The translations under genes and the position numbers were made by a program. Below, one piece after another: positions 1 through 5,746 of a stretch of 7,571 bases of DNA. A model generated the notes under the pieces. It searched no databases. It was given only the letters and a program-made list of their open reading frames with translations, and had not been told where the DNA came from. The number at the start of each line of letters is the position of its first letter. The stretch's first letter is position 1. The stretch is from Methanobacteriota archaeon. GTDB lineage: Archaea; Halobacteriota; Methanomicrobia; Methanomicrobiales; Methanoculleaceae. The DNA lies in NCBI GenBank assembly GCA_023457135.1, contig JAEWMO010000094.1, positions 1 to 7,571 of the forward strand. The letters are read 5' to 3'.

Positions 1-792
1 CGGTACGCCGATGAGGTCCTGGTGATCGACGACGGGTGCACGGACAGCACCGCCAGGGTCGCCCGGGATGCCGGAGCGACCGTCGTCTCCCACGGGACCT
101 GCCGGGGGAAGGGCCAGGGGATCAAGAGCGCTCTCCGCTACGCGGTCGATCACGACTACGACTGCCTCGTCCTCATGGACGGAGACGGCCAGCACAACCC
201 GGCAGAGATACCGCTCCTGGTCGACCCGATCAGTGCCGGCAACGCCGATCTCGTCATCGGATTCCGGACCTTCGGCCAGATGCCCTTCTACCGGAGGTTC
301 GGCCGGGCGGTGCTGGATCTCGCTTCCAGCAACGGCGGTGCGATAACCGATTCACAGTGCGGCTTCCGGGCGTTGAACAGGAAGAGCATGGAGTCGATGC
401 TTGGAGCGCTGAAGAAGAACGACTTCTCGACCGAATCGGAGATGCTCCGGATCGCACAGGAGAAGCAGCTGCGTATCGGTGAGACGCCGATCAACTGCAA
501 GTACGGTGATTTTGATACATCCACAAAAAACCCCGTTTCTCACGGAATTGAAGTTCTCGGATCGTTATTCTGGCTTGCCGTGGAGAAGAAGCCGCTCCTC
601 CATATCGGTCTGCCCGGACTTGCCACGATGCTCGTCGGCATCTTCCTCCTCCTCCGGTTCTTCCAGGGATTCAGCGAGACAGGTCTTGTCGCGGTCGAGC
701 AGGGCATGCTTGCTTCGGCCCTCCTGATCCCCGGTACCGTGGCACTCGTTCTCGGGCTGGTGCTTGCACTGATTGCGAGAACACGGGAGTGA
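1..792 (+). CDS. Glycosyltransferase family 2, DPM1-like, with two C-terminal membrane spans (5' partial)
   Basis: The frame is open from the first base, so the true start lies upstream. The 263 visible residues begin inside the GT-A domain. The GT2 nucleotide-binding motif is at residues 9-16 (IDDGCTDS), and the metal-binding D-x-D is in MDGDGQ (D60, D62). A DPM1-like signature, D117-SQCGFRAL, and an ESEM segment near 145-148 complete the catalytic domain. Two hydrophobic segments follow at about 199-221 and 236-259, ending in a basic tail. Known for the family: GT2 enzymes of this layout transfer a sugar from a nucleotide donor to a polyprenyl (dolichyl) phosphate or lipid-linked acceptor on the cytoplasmic membrane face. 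Here the membrane spans and the wecBC neighbours suggest a role in N-glycan or surface-glycan assembly. Sugar and acceptor cannot be read from the sequence. The stop codon lies 20 nt before the preferred wecB start, so the two are probably co-transcribed. A short AT-richer stretch near 505-560 lies within the gene and keeps the frame. Confidence 0.9.
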   Translation, partial: RYADEVLVIDDGCTDSTARVARDAGATVVSHGTCRGKGQGIKSALRYAVDHDYDCLVLMDGDGQHNPAEIPLLVDPISAGNADLVIGFRTFGQMPFYRRFGRAVLDLASSNGGAITDSQCGFRALNRKSMESMLGALKKNDFSTESEMLRIAQEKQLRIGETPINCKYGDFDTSTKNPVSHGIEVLGSLFWLAVEKKPLLHIGLPGLATMLVGIFLLLRFFQGFSETGLVAVEQGMLASALLIPGTVALVLGLVLALIARTRE

Positions 793-802
793 GCAAGGAC
801 GA

Positions 803-808
803 GAGGTG
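803..808 (+). promoter_or_regulatory. Ribosome binding site for wecB
   Basis: GAGGTG is a six-base match to the archaeal Shine-Dalgarno consensus (GGAGGTGA) and lies 4 nt before ATG 813. It decides the start: the in-frame GTG at 789, which overlaps the preceding stop codon, has no comparable site and would add eight residues absent from the usual family N-terminus. Confidence 0.75.
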
Positions 809-812
809 CATT

Positions 813-1892
813 ATGATAGGTATCATACTCGGTACGCGGCCGGAGATCATCAAGATGTCTCCGGTCATCAGAGAGTGCGAACGCAGGGGTATTGACTACT
901 TCATCCTTCATTCCGGACAGCATTACTCGCGCGAGATGGACCGGATCTTCTTTGAGGAACTTGAACTCCCGGACCCCGACTACAGCCTCGATGTGGGCTC
1001 CGGGACACACGCCGGCCAGACCGCGAAGATCATGACCGGCGTCGAGGACGTCCTCACAAAAGAGTCCCCCGACATCGTCCTCGTGCAGGGGGACACGAAC
1101 ACCGTCATGGCCGGGGCTCTCGCAGCCGCGAAGCTCCACGTCCGGGTCGGCCATATCGAGGCGGGCCTCCGGAGTTTCAACCGCTGGATGCCTGAAGAGA
1201 TCAACCGGGTGCTCACCGACCACATCTCGGATTACCTCTTCGCCCCGACAGAGAGCGCCCGCCAGAACCTCCTTGCGGAGGGTATTGCAGAGCACAAGAT
1301 CTGCGTGACCGGCAACACCGTCGTCGATGCGGTCTACCAGAACCTCGAGATATCAAGGAAGAAGGGCAACGTCCTCAAAGACCTCGACCTCGCACCCCGC
1401 GAGTACTTCCTCGTCACCGCTCACCGCCAGGAGAACGTGGACAACCGGGCACGGCTCAAGGAGATCCTCAAAGGGCTCGAGGGGGTGCAGAAGGAGTTCT
1501 CTCTCCCCATCGTCTTCCCGGTCCACCCGAGAACAGAGAAACGGATCCGGGAGCTCGGTATCGGGACCGACGGGTTAAACCTCACCAAACCCTTCGGGTT
1601 CCTTGAATTCCTGCAGCTCGAGTCGCAGGCGAAGGTTGTGCTGACCGATTCCGGCGGAGTCCAGGAGGAGACCTGTGTTCTTGGTGTCCCGTGCGCCACG
1701 ATGCGCTACGACACCGAGCGGCCGGAGACCCTGGATATCGGATCGAACATCCTGGTCGGTGCCGAGTCGAGGAGGATCCTCGAAGGGGTCCGCTCCGCTG
1801 CCGCCTGGAACTCCGGCTGGAAGAACCCTTACGGCGATGGAATCGCCGGGAAGATGATTGTGATGGTCTGTGCAGCCGCACGGTCCCAATAA
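813..1892 (+). CDS. wecB: UDP-N-acetylglucosamine 2-epimerase (non-hydrolysing)
   Basis: The 359-residue protein matches the usual length of non-hydrolysing WecB, a soluble GT-B-fold enzyme that interconverts UDP-GlcNAc and UDP-ManNAc. Family motifs appear in order: GTRPE (7-11), HSGQHY (33-38), QGDTNT (92-97), HIEAGLRS (114-121), MPEEINR (126-132), TAHRQENVDN (202-211), HPRTEKR (238-244) and TDSGGVQEE (278-286). D94, E116, E129 and H204 sit where the catalytic acids and histidine are expected. The ATG at 813 is preferred because MIGIILGTRPE is the canonical N-terminus and a strong ribosome binding site precedes it; GTG 789 is the alternative. The gene is followed after 19 nt by wecC, whose enzyme oxidises its product, a pairing known in bacteria and in Methanococcus maripaludis, where it supplies UDP-ManNAcA for N-glycans. 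The last 10-15 residues are not recognisable as conserved. No active-site defect is seen. Confidence 0.96.
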   Translation: MIGIILGTRPEIIKMSPVIRECERRGIDYFILHSGQHYSREMDRIFFEELELPDPDYSLDVGSGTHAGQTAKIMTGVEDVLTKESPDIVLVQGDTNTVMAGALAAAKLHVRVGHIEAGLRSFNRWMPEEINRVLTDHISDYLFAPTESARQNLLAEGIAEHKICVTGNTVVDAVYQNLEISRKKGNVLKDLDLAPREYFLVTAHRQENVDNRARLKEILKGLEGVQKEFSLPIVFPVHPRTEKRIRELGIGTDGLNLTKPFGFLEFLQLESQAKVVLTDSGGVQEETCVLGVPCATMRYDTERPETLDIGSNILVGAESRRILEGVRSAAAWNSGWKNPYGDGIAGKMIVMVCAAARSQ

Positions 1893-1898
1893 CTCCAC

Positions 1899-1905
1899 GA
1901 GGAAG
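1899..1905 (+). promoter_or_regulatory. Ribosome binding site for wecC
   Basis: GAGGAAG ends 6 nt before ATG 1912. The same site abuts the in-frame ATG at 1906, too close to serve it, so 1912 is the better start. Confidence 0.65.
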
Positions 1906-1911
1906 ATGCGC

Positions 1912-3285
1912 ATGAAGATCTGTATACTGGGATTAGGATACATAGGACTGCCGACTGCGCTGCTGTTTGCTGCCAATGGGGCGAATGTTGTAGGCGTCGA
2001 TGTAAAGCAGAGTGTGGTGGACTGCCTGAATCACGGGAACCTCCCGTTCAGCGAACCCGGGATCGATGACCTCTATCGCGAGGCGAAAGAGCGGTTTGTG
2101 GCGAAGACCGAGCCGGAAGCCGCCGATGTCTTCCTGATCGCCGTCCCGACGCCGCTCGACCCTGCGACAAAGGTCTCCGACCTCTCGTACGTCAAGAGTG
2201 CGGCCGAGATGGTCGCCCGCCATCTTGCCAGGGGAAACCTCGTCATCCTCGAATCCACCGTCCCGCCCGGCACAAGCGAACGTGTCGTCATCCCGCGGCT
2301 CGAGAAGAGCGGGGTCGCCATCGGGGAGTTCCTGTACGCTCACTGCCCCGAGCGGGCCATACCCGGCCGTACCCTGCAGGAGATGTCGGGCAACAACCGC
2401 ATCATCGGCGGATACGACCGTGACTCCACCGACCGGGCGACTGCCATCTACCAGACGTTTGTCCGTGGAAATATCTACCAGACGGACACGCGGACGGCGG
2501 AGTTCGTCAAGCTGATGGAGAACACCTGCCGCGACGTGAACATCGCGCTCGCAAACGAGTTCGCCCAGCTCGCCGAGGAGTGCGGGATCAACGTCTGGGA
2601 GGCGATCACCCTCGCAAACAAGCATCCCCGCGTCTCCATCCTCAACCCGGGTCCGGGCGTCGGCGGGCACTGCATCGCCGTCGACCCCTGGTTCCTGACC
2701 GAGAACTCGACACGCTGCAAGATGGTCTCGACGGCCCGTGAGGTCAACGACTCGATGCCGAACTACATGTTGCATGTCGTCCGCAACCTGCTCTCCGGGA
2801 TCAGGAACCCGACCATCACCGTCTTCGGCGTTGCCTACAAGGGCAATATCGGCGATACCCGGGAGAGCCCCGCAATCAAGTTCATCCAGCTCGCCGAGAA
2901 CGAAGGCTACGCCGTCCGGTGCCATGACCCGCACGTGGCGGAGTTCTCGCGCCCCCTGATGGACGCCATGGATGCGACGACCGGGAGCGACTGTCTCGTC
3001 ATCCTCACCGACCACGACTGCTTCCGCAGGATTGAACCTGCGGGGCTCCGGATGAGGACCAAACTCGTCATAGACGCAAGGAACGTCCTCGACCACGAGA
3101 AATGGGCCGGCCAGGGGTTCGCCGTTCGCGTGCTGGGCGACGGTGCATCCGTGCAGCCGGTAATGCTCGGCGAGATCGCGCCCGCGGCGGGGATCTACAC
3201 CGCGGAAACAGCGCGTTCGGTTGCATCTTCATCACCGCCTTCTATTTCCCTGCTCTCTCAGAACGGGCGGGAGGGTTACCTCTAA
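1912..3285 (+). CDS. wecC: UDP-N-acetyl-D-mannosamine dehydrogenase (UDP-ManNAc to UDP-ManNAcA)
   Basis: This is a member of the UDP-glucose/GDP-mannose dehydrogenase family, which performs a four-electron, NAD-dependent oxidation of the C6 hydroxyl to a carboxylate. The N-terminal Rossmann domain has GLGYIG (7-12) and an NAD-selecting D30. The central domain carries K200 and N204 in KLMEN. The catalytic cysteine is C254 in GVGGHCIAVDPWF, with D258 four residues on, the spacing seen in UDP-sugar dehydrogenases. The C-terminal substrate domain has VFGVAYKGNIGDTRESPA and ends near residue 411. WecB directly upstream makes UDP-ManNAc the likely substrate rather than UDP-Glc. ATG 1912 is chosen because MKICILGLGYIG is the family N-terminus; ATG 1906 and an upstream ATG at 1870 that overlaps wecB are less likely. 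Odd points: at 457 residues it is some 35-45 longer than usual, with a Ser/Ala/Pro-containing tail from about 412, and a hairpin spans its stop codon. The first 35 or so codons are AT-richer than the rest. Confidence 0.95.
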   Translation: MKICILGLGYIGLPTALLFAANGANVVGVDVKQSVVDCLNHGNLPFSEPGIDDLYREAKERFVAKTEPEAADVFLIAVPTPLDPATKVSDLSYVKSAAEMVARHLARGNLVILESTVPPGTSERVVIPRLEKSGVAIGEFLYAHCPERAIPGRTLQEMSGNNRIIGGYDRDSTDRATAIYQTFVRGNIYQTDTRTAEFVKLMENTCRDVNIALANEFAQLAEECGINVWEAITLANKHPRVSILNPGPGVGGHCIAVDPWFLTENSTRCKMVSTAREVNDSMPNYMLHVVRNLLSGIRNPTITVFGVAYKGNIGDTRESPAIKFIQLAENEGYAVRCHDPHVAEFSRPLMDAMDATTGSDCLVILTDHDCFRRIEPAGLRMRTKLVIDARNVLDHEKWAGQGFAVRVLGDGASVQPVMLGEIAPAAGIYTAETARSVASSSPPSISLLSQNGREGYL

Positions 3286-3290
3286 CCCTC
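3271..3290 (+). other. Perfect inverted repeat (hairpin) across the wecC stop codon
   Basis: GAGGGTTA (3271-3278) and TAACCCTC (3283-3290) are exact reverse complements separated by a 4-base loop, CCTC. The stem can extend outward by one G-U and one G-C pair (3270/3291, 3269/3292), and past one mismatch by two more G-C pairs. The wecC TAA (3283-3285) starts the 3' arm. No T-tract follows, so a simple intrinsic terminator is not supported. An mRNA stability or processing element, or a chance palindrome, are the alternatives. Confidence 0.6.
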
Positions 3291-3365
3291 TCCCCATCCT
3301 GTCCGGCGTGAGAAGGCGCGATAACCAGCCTCCGGTGACCGCATCAGACACTTACGAGGAGTTGC
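3286..3365 (+). other. 80-nt intergenic gap between wecC and the GT4 gene
   Basis: This is the only gap above 20 nt in the window. It begins with the 3' arm of the wecC hairpin and a pyrimidine-rich run, and ends with the ribosome binding site of the next gene. I see no convincing archaeal TATA box (an A/T-rich octamer about 25 nt upstream of a start) and no poly-T terminator. A promoter here can be neither shown nor excluded. It may mark a boundary between the wecBC block and the three-gene block downstream. Confidence 0.5.
3356..3361 (+). promoter_or_regulatory. Ribosome binding site for the GT4 gene
   Basis: GAGGAG lies 4 nt before ATG 3366. It is one of the strongest sites in the window and agrees with the family N-terminus of the protein. 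Confidence 0.7.
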
Positions 3366-4574
3366 ATGAAACAGGTCTGTATCGTATCACAACATTTTCC
3401 TCCCGAAAAATCGGGCAACGCGTCACGGATCTATGATACCGCCGTGCATCTTGCAAAACTTGGCATCGACGTGACCGTGCTTGCGCCCCACCCAACGTTT
3501 CCCACCGGTGCGTTTCCCCGCACCTGGAAGCGCTCGGACGTGCAGAACATAGACGGTGTCCGGGTCGTGCGCCTCTGGACGTGGCAGCCGGGGTCCGGCG
3601 ATCCCGGATTCGTGAGCAGGATGGCGTATTACCTCCTCTTCCCGCTGCACGCCGCACTCTGGCTCCTTGCCAGACGTAAGCAGTTTGACGTGATCGTCAC
3701 CTCGGCACCGCCCCTCTTCACCGGGATACCCGGCTACGTCCTGAAGCGGACATCAAAGGTCGGGTGGATCCTGGACATCCGTGACCTCTGGATCGATGCC
3801 TCGATCAGCCTCGGCTTCCTCAGGGAGGGGAGCCTTTATGAGAGGATGAGCCGGCGGTTCGAGCAGATGTGCCTCGCCCGGGCAGACCTCATCGGCGTCA
3901 CGACGGAAGAACTCGGCCGGAGGATTGCATCGCGCTACACCGTCACGGCACCTATGGAGCTGATGCCGAACGGCGTCAACACGGAGTTCTTCCGGCCGGC
4001 AAGCAGCCCGAAGAAGCGGCAGATCGTCTACGCCGGCAACGTCGGGCATGCGCAGGACCTCGACAAGGTGGCGCTCGCCGTCAAGTCGATGAACGGCAAC
4101 TATAACCTGAAACTCCTCATCGTCGGGGACGGGGACACCCGTGAGAGCCTTGAGCGGCTGGTGAAGGCCGAGAACCTGACGGACTCGGTCATCTTCGCGG
4201 GGACCCTGCCCCGCGAGAAGATCCCGCAGCTCCTCTCGGAGTCCCTGGTGGGGGTGGCACCCTTAAAGAGGCTCGCAAACCTCGAGTATGCCGCTCCGAC
4301 GAAGGCCTACGAGTATATGGCGTGCGGGATACCTTTCCTCGGCTGCGGCAACGGGGAGATCGCCCACCTTGCGGAGGATTCGGGCGCCGGGGTCATCGCG
4401 GGCAACACACCGGAGGCTATCGCCGCAACGCTCTCCTCCCTCCTCGACGATCCGGGAAAGATGGAGGAGATGGGGCGCCGTGGCCGGGAGTACGTCGCGG
4501 AGCATTATGACCGCAAAGCGGTCGCCCTGAAACTGAAGCAGCATATCGAGAGGATGACATGGACGGGCGTTTGA
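3366..4574 (+). CDS. Glycosyltransferase family 4, WbuB-like
   Basis: The 402-residue protein has the GT-B layout of WbuB-type GT4 enzymes, retaining transferases that move a sugar from a nucleotide donor onto a lipid-linked glycan. The N-terminal half starts with VCIVSQHFPPEKSGNASRIYD (5-24), containing the acceptor-side loop of this family, and continues with the APHPTFPTG turn (40-48). Hydrophobic stretches at about 84-101 and 108-126 could attach it to the membrane face, and an ILDIRDLWID segment (135-144) is typical. The nucleotide-binding half runs from PNGVNTEFF (201-209) through YAGNVGHAQDL (222-232) and VGDGDTRESLE (253-263) to the donor-site APTKAYEYMACGIP motif (310-323), whose E316 corresponds to the second Glu of the GT4 signature. 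The donor sugar cannot be assigned. UDP-ManNAcA or another HexNAc derivative is plausible from wecBC upstream. Its 3' end overlaps the next gene by 16 nt, implying translational coupling. Confidence 0.93.
   Translation: MKQVCIVSQHFPPEKSGNASRIYDTAVHLAKLGIDVTVLAPHPTFPTGAFPRTWKRSDVQNIDGVRVVRLWTWQPGSGDPGFVSRMAYYLLFPLHAALWLLARRKQFDVIVTSAPPLFTGIPGYVLKRTSKVGWILDIRDLWIDASISLGFLREGSLYERMSRRFEQMCLARADLIGVTTEELGRRIASRYTVTAPMELMPNGVNTEFFRPASSPKKRQIVYAGNVGHAQDLDKVALAVKSMNGNYNLKLLIVGDGDTRESLERLVKAENLTDSVIFAGTLPREKIPQLLSESLVGVAPLKRLANLEYAAPTKAYEYMACGIPFLGCGNGEIAHLAEDSGAGVIAGNTPEAIAATLSSLLDDPGKMEEMGRRGREYVAEHYDRKAVALKLKQHIERMTWTGV
4550..4557 (+). promoter_or_regulatory. Ribosome binding site for the toroid-like gene, inside the GT4 gene
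   Basis: GAGGATGA lies just before ATG 4559 and partly matches the GGAGGTGA consensus (the GAGG core is 5 nt away). It favours 4559 over the in-frame ATG at 4574, which overlaps the GT4 stop as TGATG and has only GC-rich, non-purine sequence upstream. Confidence 0.5.
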
Positions 4575-5746
4575 TGCCGCTCCTTGACCGGATCACCGGG
4601 GCGGTCCGCAAGCTCGCGGTCGTCGACGGCGAGACCGCACACATCCGCGACCCGGTCTTTCCCGTCGTCCGGAACCGCGTGCACGCCGAGGTCTGTAAGG
4701 CAATGCTCCGTATGGGCGGCGACCCGCTCGTGGGCCCGATCTTAAACTACGTCGCCGCCTGCCAGAACCCGGACGGCTCCTACAACGAGATCCACGTCAA
4801 CTACAACGAGCCTTCGGCCCTGATCACCGCGTTCGTCGGCGAGGCGCTCCTCGAGGCCGCCGACCGGTATCCGCACGAAGAGGTGCTCGCAAAGGCCCGC
4901 GACTTCGTCCTCGCAGCCGAGAAGCGGCCGGGCTGCTTCCTGAAATCGTCGGGGTACACCGCCGACCACTTAAACGTCGACGCCTCCTGCGGGGCGTTCC
5001 TTGCCCGGTATGCGGAGCGGTACGACGACCGGGATGCCCGGGCGGCGGCAGAGAGAGCGGCGGAGAACATCGTCCGCCACCAGCGGGACGGGTTCTACCC
5101 GTACGCCGTCGACAAGGGGACCTATCCGTTCGTCTTCGACCTCCCCTGCGTCCACTACCAGGGGGTGACGATCTACTACCTTGCAAAGATAAACGGCGTC
5201 CTCCGGGACGACCGGGTTGACAGAAGCCTCGCGGAGGCAGCGCGATGGCTCGCGGACGCCCAGCGTCCCGACGGACGGTTCGACTGGTCGAGGAGCGGGC
5301 TCTCCTTCGCCTACTACCTCTCCGGGGCATACGCCTTCGCCCACGCCTCCTTCGTCTACGCCGAACGGTTCGACGACCGTTACCGGGAGCATGCCGAACG
5401 CTCGCTCGACCGGCTTGAAGCGAGCGTGCAGGGCCTCGTGCTCCGGTGGGAACCGGGGGCCTGGAGCGATCTTATCCCGTCCGTCGTAACGACGGCAAAG
5501 ACGGCGGCGCTCGGGGGCTACCCATTGCAGCACCGGGCGTTCCGGTTCGGCTACGGCATGTACCGGCAGATCGCCCGCAGGCGCTATGCCCCGACCGCCG
5601 AGACGCGGTCGTTTGAGGCGCTCTGCCGGGTGCTCGGCATCCGGTCGTCGACCGTGGAACCGTCGAAGAACTTTCCCGATCTCTTCATGACATCAGAGGT
5701 GCTCGACTGCCTCAGCCAGTCAGGGATATGGGGGAACCAGAGATGA
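4559..5746 (+). CDS. Alpha/alpha-toroid-like protein with QxxDG repeats, function unknown
   Basis: I do not recognise a named family for this 395-residue protein. No signal peptide or membrane span is visible, so it is probably cytoplasmic. Three repeats of a Gln-x-x-Asp-Gly-aromatic type stand out: QNPDGSY (69-75), HQRDGFYPY (174-182) and QRPDGRFDW (235-243). Each follows an amphipathic helix, as in the QW repeats of squalene/terpene cyclases and in the alpha/alpha-toroid of polysaccharide lyases, glycan epimerases and unsaturated glucuronyl hydrolases. Conserved-looking aromatic and His positions include NYNEPSA (81-87), HLNVDASCG (137-145), CVHYQGV (197-203) and LQHRAFRFGYGMYRQ (323-337). 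The ring-like helical repeat reading is inference. Its place between a glycosyltransferase and a sugar-type oxidoreductase, with 16-nt and 4-nt overlaps, suggests a glycan or nucleotide-sugar modifying step such as a lyase- or epimerase-like reaction. A terpene cyclase role is unlikely: the protein is short for one and has no visible DxDD motif. ATG 4574 is an alternative start, five residues shorter. Confidence 0.8.
   Translation: MDGRLMPLLDRITGAVRKLAVVDGETAHIRDPVFPVVRNRVHAEVCKAMLRMGGDPLVGPILNYVAACQNPDGSYNEIHVNYNEPSALITAFVGEALLEAADRYPHEEVLAKARDFVLAAEKRPGCFLKSSGYTADHLNVDASCGAFLARYAERYDDRDARAAAERAAENIVRHQRDGFYPYAVDKGTYPFVFDLPCVHYQGVTIYYLAKINGVLRDDRVDRSLAEAARWLADAQRPDGRFDWSRSGLSFAYYLSGAYAFAHASFVYAERFDDRYREHAERSLDRLEASVQGLVLRWEPGAWSDLIPSVVTTAKTAALGGYPLQHRAFRFGYGMYRQIARRRYAPTAETRSFEALCRVLGIRSSTVEPSKNFPDLFMTSEVLDCLSQSGIWGNQR

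Noticed and set aside
496..560. AT-richer stretch in the GT2 gene as an internal promoter
   Set aside because: It encodes in-frame conserved protein and has no clear TATA element; a short compositional dip only.
789..812. GTG 789 as wecB start
   Set aside because: It overlaps the GT2 stop but lacks a ribosome binding site, and it adds eight residues before the canonical N-terminus.
540..1295. 251-codon open frame on the minus strand
   Set aside because: It straddles the end of the GT2 gene and the first half of wecB in antisense; no motif and no separate ribosome binding site.
1933..3096. 387-codon open frame on the minus strand
   Set aside because: Antisense to wecC with no recognisable motif and a composition set by the codon bias of the opposite strand.
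4970..5533. 187-codon open frame on the minus strand
   Set aside because: Antisense shadow of the toroid-like gene; low-information Val/Gly/Arg/Glu-rich product.
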